This document shows positions 1-8,795 of a stretch of DNA of 64,000 nucleotides, piece by piece. This stretch comes from Rhizobium laguerreae (GTDB lineage: Bacteria; Pseudomonadota; Alphaproteobacteria; Rhizobiales; Rhizobiaceae). The position numbers were made by a program, and so were the translations under genes. The notes beneath the pieces are model-generated. The model made no database searches. It was not told the DNA's origin and saw only the letters and a program-made list of their open reading frames with translations. Within the stretch, counting starts at the first letter, position 1. The number at the start of each line of letters is the position of its first letter. The stretch spans positions 496,001-560,000 of the forward strand of contig NZ_MRDM01000002.1 of assembly GCF_002008165.1 (NCBI RefSeq), written 5' to 3'.

Positions 1-908
1 GCGTCACGACGGCGTTTGCCGCCGTCTCCTTCGCGACCGAAAGCGTCTACGGCCACGTCCGCTCGCTGGAGACGACATCGGCGGTGATCGAAGGCATCAA
101 CCGCCTGCGTGACGATCTGCTGATCGACCACCGTGTCCACGCCCGCTACGAAATCACCAATGTCGGTGCAGCCCCTGCACTCGAGCGCCTGCTGAATGAC
201 GATCAGATCGACATGGTCTCGTTGACCGATCACACGCCGGGCCAGGGCCAGTACAACAACTTGCAGAGCTACATCCTCAGCATTTCCGAGCGTCGTGCCA
301 TCTCCGAGGAAATGGCGGCGGAGATCGTTGCCAAGCGCATCGCCATGCGCAGCAATCCTGACATCGAGGCCAAGCTGAAGGAGATTGTCGCGCTGTCGCT
401 GAAGCACAAGCTGTCGCTTGCCTCCCATGACGATGACAGCGTCGAAAAGGTCGCCGAGATGCATAATCTCGGCGTCACCATCAGCGAGTTTCCGGTCACC
501 GCACCTGCGGCGGAGGAGGCGCGCCGTCGTGGCCTCTGGACGTTGATGGGCGCGCCGAACGCGCTGCGCGGCCAGTCGATGTCAGGCAATCTCAGCGCGC
601 TCGATGCCGCAAGCGCCGGCCTGCTGAGCATCATCGCCGCCGATTATCATCCGGCCGCCTTCGTGCCCGGCATCTTCAAGCTTGCCGATATGGTGGAAGG
701 TGGCCTGCCGGCAGCCGTTGCCATGGCGACCGGCAATGCGGCCCGCTCGGCCGGCCTGTCGGATCGTGGCGAGATCGCCATCGGTCAGCGCGCCGATCTG
801 ATCGTGGTCGAGCCGGGTGATATCAATCGCATCCGCGCCACCTTCCGCGCCGGCCGCTTCGTCTACAGCGACGGCACGCTGCATCCATTGCGGGCGCTCG
901 CGGCTTAA
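1..908 (+). CDS. phnM: Alpha-D-ribose 1-methylphosphonate 5-triphosphate diphosphatase PhnM, 5' end missing
   Basis: Amidohydrolase of the C-P lyase pathway. It removes pyrophosphate from ribose 1-methylphosphonate 5-triphosphate so that the phosphonate carbon can be released. The reading frame is open from the first bases of the window, where a G-V/T-T-A type strand precedes the first in-window start-like GTG at 84, so the gene begins outside the window. Family signatures visible are DHTPGQGQY, the metal-binding SHDDD, the GAPN..RG.S.SGN segment and DYHP near the C-terminus. It is probably the last gene of a phn group to the left. Its TAA overlaps the stop of convergent purN within the palindrome TTAA at 905-908. 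The identification is firm; only the N-terminal part is unseen. Confidence 0.93.
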   Translation, partial: VTTAFAAVSFATESVYGHVRSLETTSAVIEGINRLRDDLLIDHRVHARYEITNVGAAPALERLLNDDQIDMVSLTDHTPGQGQYNNLQSYILSISERRAISEEMAAEIVAKRIAMRSNPDIEAKLKEIVALSLKHKLSLASHDDDSVEKVAEMHNLGVTISEFPVTAPAAEEARRRGLWTLMGAPNALRGQSMSGNLSALDAASAGLLSIIAADYHPAAFVPGIFKLADMVEGGLPAAVAMATGNAARSAGLSDRGEIAIGQRADLIVVEPGDINRIRATFRAGRFVYSDGTLHPLRALAA

Positions 909-1576
909 GCGCGATCGCCGATCAGTGAAATCAGCTGAGCCTTGGGCACAGCGGTCGAGGCCTCCGCACCGACGGCCCTGCCGGCTTCCATCATCACGCG
1001 GCCCTCGGCAAAGAGCCGCAGCGCTTGCGGGTAGATCTGGTGCTCCACGGTGAGCACACGTGCGGCAAGGCTTTCGGCCGTGTCGCCGGAAAGAACCGGT
1101 ACGGCCGCCTGGCCGATCACCGGCCCCTCATCCATGCCTTCGGTGACGAAATGCACCGTGCAGCCGGCGATCCGCATGCCGGCGTCGATCGCACGCTGAT
1201 GTGTATGCAGGCCGGGAAACAGCGGCAGCAGGGAAGGGTGGATATTGAGCATCCGGCCTTCGTAACGCTGGATGAATGTCGCCGTCAGCAGCCGCATATA
1301 GCCTGCCAGGCAGAGAATGTCGGGTTTAAGCTCGTCGAGCGCCGAAAAGATCGCCGCTTCGTGCGCGTCCTTGCTGGCATAGTCCTTGCGGGGAAAGGCG
1401 AAGGTGGCGATGCCTTCGGCAGCCGCCTTGGCAAGCCCGCCGGCATCCGTCTTGTCGGAGATCACCCCGACGATCTCGGCCGGATAGTCGGCTGCCTTTG
1501 CCGCCGCAACGAGCGCCATCATGTTGGAGCCGCTGCCTGATATGAAGACGACGGCGCGTTTGCGCGGCGAGCTCAT
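905..1576 (-). CDS. purN: Phosphoribosylglycinamide formyltransferase
   Basis: Catalyses the third step of de novo purine synthesis, transferring a formyl group from 10-formyltetrahydrofolate to GAR. The 223-residue protein is near the usual 190-220. It shows the phosphate-binding GSGSNM loop (residues 14-19), the catalytic N111-I-H113 in NIHPSLLP, and D149 in the TEGMDEGP segment, matching Asn106, His108 and Asp144 of the E. coli enzyme. The ATG overlaps the purM stop in an ATGA arrangement, so the two are translationally coupled. The C-terminus is some 20 residues longer than in E. coli, as is common in rhizobia. Confidence 0.97.
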   Translation of the reverse strand: MSSPRKRAVVFISGSGSNMMALVAAAKAADYPAEIVGVISDKTDAGGLAKAAAEGIATFAFPRKDYASKDAHEAAIFSALDELKPDILCLAGYMRLLTATFIQRYEGRMLNIHPSLLPLFPGLHTHQRAIDAGMRIAGCTVHFVTEGMDEGPVIGQAAVPVLSGDTAESLAARVLTVEHQIYPQALRLFAEGRVMMEAGRAVGAEASTAVPKAQLISLIGDRA

Positions 1577-2646
1577 ATGGCAAGCGTGCCCTTGTAGACC
1601 GTGCCGGCAGCGCCCTCGTCACGGGCGATCATGCGGCCGAGCGTGACAACCGTCTCGCCTTCGGCTTCGAGTGCGGCGGAAACCGCTGCAACATTCTCAC
1701 CGGCGACGACGGCGATCATGCCGACGCCGCAGTTGAAGGTGCGCAGCATTTCCTTGGATTCGACGCCGCCCGTCTTGGCGAGCCATGAAAACACCGGCGG
1801 CACCTTGACAACGGCAAGATTGATCTCGGCCGCCAGGTGCTTCGGCAGCACGCGCGGAATATTTTCCGGGAAGCCGCCGCCGGTGATGTGCGCCAGCGCC
1901 TTAATGGCGCCGGTCTCGCGGATCGCCTTCAGAAGCGGCTTCACATAGATACGGGTCGGCTCGAGCAGGGCTTCGCCAAGCTTCTTGTCTTCGGTGAACG
2001 GCGCCGGTGCATCCCAATCGAGGCCGGACAGTTCGACGATCTTGCGCACCAGCGAGAAACCGTTGGAATGGACGCCGGAGGAGGCGAGGCCGAGGATCAC
2101 GTCACCCTCGGCAATATCGCCTGATGGCAGCAGCTTGCCGCGTTCGGCAGCACCGACGGCAAAGCCCGCGAGATCGTAATCGCCGGAGGAATACATGCCG
2201 GGCATTTCGGCCGTCTCGCCGCCGATCAGCGCGCAGCCGGCCTCACGGCAGCCGGCGGCAATGCCGCCGACGATGGCCGCGCCTTGGTCAGGGTCGAGCT
2301 TGCCGGTCGCGAAATAATCGAGGAAGAACAGCGGCTCGGCGCCCTGCACCACGAGGTCGTTGACGCACATGGCGACGAGGTCGATGCCGACGGTGTCGTG
2401 ATAGTCGGCATCGATCGCGATCTTCAGCTTGGTGCCGACGCCGTCATTGGCGGCGACGAGAACCGGGTCGGTAAAGCCTGCCGCTTTGAGATCGAAAAGC
2501 CCGCCGAAGCCGCCGATCTCGCCGTCGGCGCCGGGACGGCGGGTCGAGCGCACCGCCGGCTTGATCTTTTCGACGAGCAGGTTGCCGGCATCGATGTCGA
2601 CGCCCGCATCGCTATATGTCAGGCCGTTTTTCCCAGACTGGCTCAT
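1573..2646 (-). CDS. purM: Phosphoribosylformylglycinamidine cyclo-ligase (AIR synthase)
   Basis: ATP-dependent ring closure of FGAM to 5-aminoimidazole ribonucleotide, the fifth purine step, in the cytoplasm. The 357 residues match the family. The N-terminal [12 protein letters not shown], the GVGTK loop and the [10 protein letters not shown] glycine-rich segment are all diagnostic. It is the promoter-proximal gene of a purM-purN operon and overlaps purN by 4 bases. About 245 bases separate it from divergent perM, and that gap holds a GGGGCTTT/AAAGCCCC hairpin at 2715-2750 that would fall in the purM leader if transcription starts upstream of it. Confidence 0.98.
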   Translation of the reverse strand: MSQSGKNGLTYSDAGVDIDAGNLLVEKIKPAVRSTRRPGADGEIGGFGGLFDLKAAGFTDPVLVAANDGVGTKLKIAIDADYHDTVGIDLVAMCVNDLVVQGAEPLFFLDYFATGKLDPDQGAAIVGGIAAGCREAGCALIGGETAEMPGMYSSGDYDLAGFAVGAAERGKLLPSGDIAEGDVILGLASSGVHSNGFSLVRKIVELSGLDWDAPAPFTEDKKLGEALLEPTRIYVKPLLKAIRETGAIKALAHITGGGFPENIPRVLPKHLAAEINLAVVKVPPVFSWLAKTGGVESKEMLRTFNCGVGMIAVVAGENVAAVSAALEAEGETVVTLGRMIARDEGAAGTVYKGTLAI

Positions 2647-2714
2647 GCTGGTCTCCGATGGCTATTTCAGGCGGCAAACGTGCCGCGTCATCTGCCGGTC
2701 GCAATTGCATGACA

Positions 2715-2750
2715 GGGGCTTTTATGCAAGCGCTGCATGGCGAAAGCCCC
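2715..2750 (-). promoter_or_regulatory. Hairpin in the purM/perM divergent intergenic region
   Basis: An 8-base arm GGGGCTTT at 2715-2722 pairs perfectly with AAAGCCCC at 2743-2750. An inner ATGCA/TGCAT pairing continues the stem. It lies 70-105 bases upstream of the purM start codon and about 140 bases before perM. A leader or operator role is only inferred from position; it resembles no riboswitch I know. Confidence 0.4.
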
Positions 2751-2891
2751 CAATTTCCCGCGTCTTCTTCCGGCCTTTCCGGGATTTGGCGCGACAGGGT
2801 TGACCATCTTTGCGCCTGCATCCTATGTGCTCAATGGCCGCTTCGGATCGGATGCGGCGTCAGACGGCGGCGAGCGATCAGCGGGGAAGCA

Positions 2892-4016
2892 ATGCCACAG
2901 CAAGTCAGCGGCAATAGTCTCAAACGTCAGATTTTCTTCTGGCTGGTGGTGCTCGTCTTCTTCATCGTCTTTCTCTACGTCTTCAGCTCGATCCTGCTGC
3001 CCTTCGTCGCCGGCATGGCGATCGCCTACTTCCTCGATCCGGTGGCAGACAGGTTGCAGCGGCTGGGACTGAGCCGCATGATGGCGACCATCGGCATTCT
3101 CGTCGCTTTCGTGATCGTCTTCGCGCTGGCGCTGATGATCCTCATTCCGGTGCTGATCAGCCAATTCAACGATTTCGCTCAACGTCTGCCGGGTTATATC
3201 AGCCAATTACAGCAGTTCATCGCGCAGGCGCAGAATTCGCTGCTGCCGGACTGGGTTGAGAACCAAGTGGGCACGATCAAGGACAATCTCTCGGGCATCC
3301 TGTCGGAGGGCATGGGCTTCCTCACCGGGCTCTTTGCGCAGATCTGGAATTCCGGAAAGGCGATCGTCGACGTCATATCGCTGCTCGTGGTCACCCCCGT
3401 CGTCGCCTTCTACATCCTGCTCGATTGGGACCGCATGGTCGCCAAGGTCGATCAGTGGATCCCGCGCGATTATGTCAGCGATGTCCGCCAGATCGCCAAG
3501 GAGATCGACCAGGCAATCGCCGGTTTCATCCGCGGCCAGGGCTCGCTCTGCCTCATCCTCGGCATTTATTATGCCGTCGGCCTCTCTCTCGTGGGGCTGA
3601 ATTTCGGGCTGCTGATCGGCCTCTTCGCTGGCATGATCAGCTTCATTCCCTATGTCGGCTCGATGGTTGGTCTCGTGCTGGCGGTCGGCGTCGCGCTTGT
3701 GCAGTTCTGGCCGGATTATCCGTGGATCGGCCTGGTGCTCGTCGTCTTCTTCAGCGGTCAGTTCCTCGAAGGTAACATTCTGCAGCCGAAGCTCGTCGGC
3801 TCCAGCGTTGGCTTGCATCCGGTCTGGCTGATGTTCGCGCTCTTTGCCTTCGGCGCGCTCTTCGGTTTCGTCGGGCTTCTGGTCGCCGTGCCGGCGGCGG
3901 CGGCGGTCGGCGTCCTTGTTCGTTTCGCACTTTCACGCTACCTTCAGAGTGATCTTTATTTTGGCGGGTCGCCGAGTGGCAGTGCCCGGAAGACGAAATC
4001 AGTTCCCAATGAGTGA
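2892..4016 (+). CDS. AI-2E/PerM family membrane permease-like protein
   Basis: Inner-membrane protein of the AI-2E exporter/PerM family (374 residues from the chosen start). Hydrophobic segments are arranged as in the family: two helices at the N-terminus (about residues 12-50), one after residue 60, a soluble helical stretch (about 95-160), then a run of helices ending near residue 350. The typical PDP-like membrane exit FLDPVADRL follows the second helix. I chose ATG 2892 because GGGGAAG precedes it; longer upstream frames lack a ribosome site and read into the purM promoter region. The last 8 bases overlap hdaA. The substrate is unknown, since the family name does not prove AI-2 transport here. 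Confidence 0.88.
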   Translation: MPQQVSGNSLKRQIFFWLVVLVFFIVFLYVFSSILLPFVAGMAIAYFLDPVADRLQRLGLSRMMATIGILVAFVIVFALALMILIPVLISQFNDFAQRLPGYISQLQQFIAQAQNSLLPDWVENQVGTIKDNLSGILSEGMGFLTGLFAQIWNSGKAIVDVISLLVVTPVVAFYILLDWDRMVAKVDQWIPRDYVSDVRQIAKEIDQAIAGFIRGQGSLCLILGIYYAVGLSLVGLNFGLLIGLFAGMISFIPYVGSMVGLVLAVGVALVQFWPDYPWIGLVLVVFFSGQFLEGNILQPKLVGSSVGLHPVWLMFALFAFGALFGFVGLLVAVPAAAAVGVLVRFALSRYLQSDLYFGGSPSGSARKTKSVPNE

Positions 4017-4722
4017 CGCGAAAAACGCTGATCCGAAGCGCAAGGCCGGAGAGCAGCTGCCGCTGGTCTTTTCGCACGATGCCGCAAGCGGGCGCGACGA
4101 CCTCCTGATCTCGGAGCGGCTCGCCGCCGCCGTTTCGATCGTCGATGCCTGGCCGGCATGGCCATCGCCGGTGGTCGTGCTCGCCGGCCCCGTCGGCTCG
4201 GGAAAATCGCATCTCGCCCGGATCTGGCGGGAATTGAGCGGCGCCGTCGACATCCACCCCGAGCGTGGCTCGGATGCGGCGGTTGCCGCTGCCGCCGGCC
4301 CGGTGCTGTTCGAGGACGCCGACCGCCTCGGCTTCGACGACAATGCGCTCTTTCACGTCATCAACAGCGTGCGCGAAAACGGCACCAGCCTGTTGATCAC
4401 CAGCCGTCTCTGGCCGATGTCGTGGCCGGTTTCGTTGCCCGATCTGCGCTCGCGCCTGAAAGCGGCAACCGTCGTCGAGATCGGCGAACCCGATGAGGCG
4501 CTGTTGTCGCAGGTGATCGTCAAGCTCTTCGCCGACCGGCAGCTTTATATAGATGACAAACTCGTGCTTTATATCGTGAACCGGATGGAGCGGTCGCTGA
4601 ACGCGGCCCAGACAATCGTCGAAAGGCTTGACCGGCTGGCCCTGTCGCGGGGCACGAAAATTACCCGGTCTCTTGCTGCCGAAGTATTGAATGAATTGGG
4701 AAATTCGGAACCGGCCGATTGA
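4009..4722 (+). CDS. hdaA: Regulatory inactivator of DnaA, Hda-like
   Basis: DnaA-related AAA+ protein (237 residues) that, bound to the sliding clamp, stimulates ATP hydrolysis by DnaA and prevents over-initiation. Visible features are an N-terminal clamp-binding-type motif QLPLVF (residues 16-21), Walker A GPVGSGKS (60-67), a Walker B-like VLFEDAD, and no DNA-binding domain IV, which separates it from DnaA. The start ATG at 4009 lies inside the end of perM (8-base overlap), indicating coupling. The position directly before ppk is the conserved alphaproteobacterial arrangement. Annotation pipelines may call it simply a DnaA-like or hypothetical protein. Confidence 0.9.
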   Translation: MSDAKNADPKRKAGEQLPLVFSHDAASGRDDLLISERLAAAVSIVDAWPAWPSPVVVLAGPVGSGKSHLARIWRELSGAVDIHPERGSDAAVAAAAGPVLFEDADRLGFDDNALFHVINSVRENGTSLLITSRLWPMSWPVSLPDLRSRLKAATVVEIGEPDEALLSQVIVKLFADRQLYIDDKLVLYIVNRMERSLNAAQTIVERLDRLALSRGTKITRSLAAEVLNELGNSEPAD

Positions 4723-4788
4723 CTGTCACAGTTCCGTCGTCAAACTGATATAATTGCCTTTGGCGATTGAAAACGGGGTAAGCGGACC

Positions 4789-6993
4789 ATGGATAGTGCA
4801 GTCGCAGAACATCAGGAACTCACTCCGGAAATCAACGACAACACCCCTCCGCTGGAAGAGCTGCTCAAGAGCCCCGAGCGCTTCATCAACAGAGAATTCT
4901 CCTGGCTGCAGTTCAACCGCCGTGTCCTCGAAGAAACGCTGAATACCGAGCATCCGCTGCTCGAGCGTGTCCGCTTCCTGTCGATCTCGGCCGCCAACCT
5001 CGATGAATTCTTCATGGTGCGTGTCGCCGGCCTCGAGGGCCAGGTACGCCAGAATATCGCCATCCGCAGCCCGGACGGCAAGACGCCGGCCGAGCAGCTC
5101 GACTCGATCCTGCAGGAGATCGACCATCTGCAGATGGAGCAGCAGGCCTCGCTCGCCGTGCTGCAACAATATCTCGCCAAGGAAGACATCCTGATCGTGC
5201 GCCCCGGCGCCCTGAGCGAGGGCGACCGCCAGTGGCTGGCCGCCGAATTCGAACAGGCGATCTTCCCGGTGCTGACGCCGCTGTCGATCGATCCCGCCCA
5301 TCCGTTCCCCTTCATTCCGAATCTCGGCTTTTCGATCGGTCTGCAGCTCGTCAGCAAGAACGGCCGCGAGCCGATGACGGCGCTGCTGCGCCTGCCGGTG
5401 GCGCTCGACCGCTTCGTCCGCTTGCCGGATGATGGAAACACAATCCGCTACATCACGCTGGAAGACGTCGCCAACATTTTCATCCATCGGCTCTATCCGG
5501 GTTACGAGGTGCAGGGCTCCGGTACGTTCCGCGTCATCCGCGACAGTGATATCGAAGTCGAGGAAGAGGCCGAGGATCTCGTCCGCTTCTTCGAAACGGC
5601 GCTGAAACGCCGCCGCCGCGGCAAGGTCATCCGCATCGAGACCGATTCGGAAATGCCGGCGTCGCTGCGCCAGTTCGTTGTCCAGGCGCTGAGCATCCCA
5701 GACAACCGCGTCGCCGTTCTGCCGGGTCTTCTGGCGCTGAACACGCTGTCGGAGATCACCAAGGCGCCGCGCGACGATCTGCGTTTTGCCCCCTACAATG
5801 CGCGATTTCCCGAGCGCGTCCGCGAGCACGCCGGCGATTGCTTCGCCGCCATCCGCGAAAAGGACATGGTCGTCCATCACCCCTACGAATCTTTCGACGT
5901 GGTGGTCCAGTTTCTTCTCCAGGCTGCGCGCGATCCTGACGTCCTGGCGATAAAGCAGACGCTTTACCGCACCTCCAACGACAGCCCGATTGTCCGCGCG
6001 CTGATCGACGCCGCCGAGGCCGGCAAGTCGGTGACGGCGCTGGTCGAGCTCAAGGCCCGCTTTGACGAAGAGGCAAACATCCGTTGGGCGCGCGACCTCG
6101 AACGCGCCGGCGTCCAGGTCGTCTTCGGCTTCATCGAGCTCAAGACCCACGCCAAGATGTCGCTGGTCGTCCGTCGCGAGGATGGCAAACTGCGCACCTA
6201 TTGCCATCTCGGCACCGGCAACTATCACCCGATCACCGCGAAGATCTATACTGATCTCTCCTACTTCACCTGCAATCCCGTCATCGCCCACGACATGGCG
6301 AACATCTTCAACTTCATCACCGGCTACGGCGAGCCGGAACAGGGCATGCAGCTCGCGATCTCGCCCTATACGATGCGCTCGCGCATCCTGCGTCACATTG
6401 AGGAAGAGGTCCAGCACGCCAGGAACGGTGCGCCGGCGGCGATCTGGATGAAGATGAATTCGCTTGTCGATCCCGACATCATCGACGCGCTCTATCGCGC
6501 CAGCCATGCCGGCGTCGAGATCGATCTTGTCGTGCGCGGCATCTGCTGCCTGCGTCCCCAGGTGCCCGGCCTTTCGGAAAAGATCCGCGTCAAGTCGATC
6601 GTCGGCCGCTTCCTCGAACACAGCCGCATCTTCTGCTTCGGCAACGGCCACGGTCTGCCGTCCGACAAGGCGCTGGTTTATATCGGCTCGGCCGACATGA
6701 TGCCGAGAAACCTCGATCGCCGTGTCGAAACCATGGTTCCGTTGACAAATCCGACCGTTCACGAGCAGGTCTTGTCACAGATTATGCTCGGCAACGTGAT
6801 TGACAATCAACAAAGCTACGAGATATTGCCCGACGGTACGTCGCGTCGCATGGAAGTGCGCAGGGGCGAAGAACCGTTCAATGCGCAGCAGTATTTCATG
6901 ACCAATCCGAGCCTGTCAGGCCGTGGTGAAGCTCTGAAGTCCAGTGCGCCGAAGCTGATCGCCGGCCTGCTCGAAGGCCGCAACAACAAGTAA
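4789..6993 (+). CDS. ppk: Polyphosphate kinase 1
   Basis: Reversibly transfers the gamma phosphate of ATP onto polyphosphate, building the stored polymer. The 734-residue protein has the four-domain PPK1 layout: an N domain ([12 protein letters not shown]), a head domain, and two phospholipase D-like C domains. The autophosphorylated histidine is H454 in ELKTHAKM, followed by the second HLGTGNYH motif. DNA spacing to ppx is 12 bases, so synthesis and breakdown enzymes form an operon. Only 66 bases separate it from hdaA, so it may share that promoter. A long open frame on the opposite strand is a codon-bias shadow. Confidence 0.98.
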   Translation: MDSAVAEHQELTPEINDNTPPLEELLKSPERFINREFSWLQFNRRVLEETLNTEHPLLERVRFLSISAANLDEFFMVRVAGLEGQVRQNIAIRSPDGKTPAEQLDSILQEIDHLQMEQQASLAVLQQYLAKEDILIVRPGALSEGDRQWLAAEFEQAIFPVLTPLSIDPAHPFPFIPNLGFSIGLQLVSKNGREPMTALLRLPVALDRFVRLPDDGNTIRYITLEDVANIFIHRLYPGYEVQGSGTFRVIRDSDIEVEEEAEDLVRFFETALKRRRRGKVIRIETDSEMPASLRQFVVQALSIPDNRVAVLPGLLALNTLSEITKAPRDDLRFAPYNARFPERVREHAGDCFAAIREKDMVVHHPYESFDVVVQFLLQAARDPDVLAIKQTLYRTSNDSPIVRALIDAAEAGKSVTALVELKARFDEEANIRWARDLERAGVQVVFGFIELKTHAKMSLVVRREDGKLRTYCHLGTGNYHPITAKIYTDLSYFTCNPVIAHDMANIFNFITGYGEPEQGMQLAISPYTMRSRILRHIEEEVQHARNGAPAAIWMKMNSLVDPDIIDALYRASHAGVEIDLVVRGICCLRPQVPGLSEKIRVKSIVGRFLEHSRIFCFGNGHGLPSDKALVYIGSADMMPRNLDRRVETMVPLTNPTVHEQVLSQIMLGNVIDNQQSYEILPDGTSRRMEVRRGEEPFNAQQYFMTNPSLSGRGEALKSSAPKLIAGLLEGRNNK

Positions 6994-7005
6994 TACTGGA
7001 CCTAA

Positions 7006-8523
7006 ATGGTTGAATCTGAAGCCCAGGGGCGCCTTCCGGGGATCGCCCCGGTCTCCGTTGTCGATATTGGATCGAATTCGATCCGTCTTGTCGTCTACGA
7101 AGGCATGTCCCGTTCGCCCACCGTCCTCTTCAATGAAAAGGTCCTCTGCGGCCTCGGCAAGGGTGTCGCCCTTACCGGCAAGATGGATGAAGACAGCGTC
7201 GCGCGGGCTCTGGCGGCGCTGCACCGTTTCAAGGCTCTATCCGACCAGGCGCGCGCCGCCACCATGTATGTGCTGGCAACGGCGGCCGCGCGCGAGGCAA
7301 GCAACGGTCCCGATTTCATCCATCAGGCAGAAACCATCCTGAACCGCAAGGTCCGCGTGCTCTCGGGTGAGGAGGAGGCGAAATTCGCTTCGCTCGGCAT
7401 CATCAGCGGTTTCTATAACCCTGACGGCATTGCCGGCGATCTCGGCGGCGGCTCACTGGAACTGATCGATATCAAGGGCAAGGAGTTCGGCAAGGGCATC
7501 ACGCTGCCGCTCGGCGGCCTGCGCCTGTCGGAATATGCCGGCGGTTCGCTCTCCAAGGCCCAGACCTTTGCCCGCAAGCAACTGAAGACGGCAAAGCTGT
7601 TGTCGAAAGGCGAGGGCCGCACCTTCTACGCCGTCGGTGGCACCTGGCGAAACATTGCCAAGCTGCACATGGAAATCACCCATTATCCGCTGCATATGAT
7701 GCAGGGTTATGAGGTGTCTTTCGAAGCGATGATGCTGTTCCTCGAACAGCTGACCGCGCGCGATTCCCGGGAGCCGGCGCTGCAGGTTGTTTCCAAGCAC
7801 CGTCGTTCGCTGCTGCCCTTCGGCGCTATCGCCATGAAGGAAGTCCTGAGCGCGATGAAGCCGTCGGTGATTTCCTTCTCGGCGCAGGGTGTGCGCGAGG
7901 GATATCTTTATTCGCTGTTGTCGGAGTCCGAACGCCGCCTGGATCCGCTGCTTGCCGCGGCCGGCGAACTGGCGATCCTGCGTGCGCGTTCGCCGGAGCA
8001 TGCCCGCGAGCTCGCGGAATGGACCGGCCGCATGATGCCCCTTTTCGGCATCCAGGAAACCGACGAGGAAAGCCGCTACCGTCAGGCCGCCTGTCTGCTG
8101 GCCGATATCAGCTGGCGCGCCCATCCTGACTATCGCGGCCTGCAGGCGCTGAACGTCATCGCCCACTCTTCCTTCGTCGGCATCAGTCATCCCGGCCGCG
8201 CTTTCATTGCGCTTTCCAACTATTACCGTTTCGAAGGCCTGCATGACGACGGCGCCACCGGCCCGCTGGCGCAGATCGCCGCGCCGCAGCTCATCGAGCG
8301 CGCGAAGCTGCTCGGCGGCATGCTGCGCGTCGTCTACCTGTTCTCGGCCTCGATGCCCGGCATCGTCAAGAACCTGACCTTCCGCAAATCCTCGAGCCCG
8401 GACCTCGACCTCGAATTCGGCGTGCCTCCCGAATATCGCGACTTCGCCGGCGAACGCCTGGACGGCCGCCTACAGCAGCTGTCGAGGCTGACGAACAAGC
8501 GGTTGGCGTTTCGGTTCGAGTAG
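7006..8523 (+). CDS. ppx: Exopolyphosphatase, Ppx/GppA family
   Basis: Hydrolyses terminal phosphates from polyphosphate, and possibly pppGpp, opposing the upstream ppk product. The 505 residues carry an ASKHA fold with phosphate loops VDIGSNSIRLVVYEG near residue 20 and DLGGGSLEL near 145, followed by a C-terminal HD-like helical domain (LADISWRAHPDYR region). The start ATG lies 12 bases after ppk. The gene is followed by a palindromic mosaic repeat that probably also ends transcription. Substrate preference between polyphosphate and pppGpp cannot be read from the sequence. Confidence 0.95.
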   Translation: MVESEAQGRLPGIAPVSVVDIGSNSIRLVVYEGMSRSPTVLFNEKVLCGLGKGVALTGKMDEDSVARALAALHRFKALSDQARAATMYVLATAAAREASNGPDFIHQAETILNRKVRVLSGEEEAKFASLGIISGFYNPDGIAGDLGGGSLELIDIKGKEFGKGITLPLGGLRLSEYAGGSLSKAQTFARKQLKTAKLLSKGEGRTFYAVGGTWRNIAKLHMEITHYPLHMMQGYEVSFEAMMLFLEQLTARDSREPALQVVSKHRRSLLPFGAIAMKEVLSAMKPSVISFSAQGVREGYLYSLLSESERRLDPLLAAAGELAILRARSPEHARELAEWTGRMMPLFGIQETDEESRYRQAACLLADISWRAHPDYRGLQALNVIAHSSFVGISHPGRAFIALSNYYRFEGLHDDGATGPLAQIAAPQLIERAKLLGGMLRVVYLFSASMPGIVKNLTFRKSSSPDLDLEFGVPPEYRDFAGERLDGRLQQLSRLTNKRLAFRFE

Positions 8524-8553
8524 GTCTGATTTGCGGCCGTTGTGCCGAGCAGG

Positions 8554-8723
8554 CCCCCTCTGGCCTGCCGGCCATCTCCCCCCAGGTGGGGAGATCACAA
8601 GTGGCATGACCTTCCCGCATCTTGAACGTCAAGCCGAGTTGAATCGCTGATTGTTTGGGGAAGCCCTTGCGCCCAGCCAATCTCCCCACCTGTGGGGGAG
8701 ATGCCCGGCAGGGCAGAGGGGGG
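8554..8723. repeat. Rhizobial palindromic mosaic element (RIME-like), intergenic copy
   Basis: Outer arms CCCCCTCTGGCCTGCCGGCC (from 8554) and GCCCGGCAGGGCAGAGGGGG (to about 8723) are imperfect inverted repeats. Each is followed inward by its own small hairpin of the form ATCTCCCC..GGGGAGAT (8573-8594 and 8680-8702). The central 85 bases are unlike the arms. The same architecture recurs inside ribD at 32479-32693. Comparable mosaic elements are known between genes in rhizobia; I name the class from memory and did not align it. The element lies between ppx and the convergent esterase gene. Confidence 0.85.
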
Positions 8724-8795
8724 CACACACGGCACAGCGTCAACGAAAAAGGCGGCGCCTGCGCACCGCCCTCTCTATCTCACATCACGCTCGAA

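Noticed and set aside
2616..2891. N-terminal extension of the AI-2E family gene to 2616
   Set aside because: It reads through the purM start and promoter region, has no ribosome site, and the family begins at about 2892.
4726..6762. Long open frame (678 codons) on the strand opposite ppk
   Set aside because: ppk is certain on the other strand; the frame is the usual antisense shadow of GC-rich codon use, is full of Arg/Asp/His, and has no motif.
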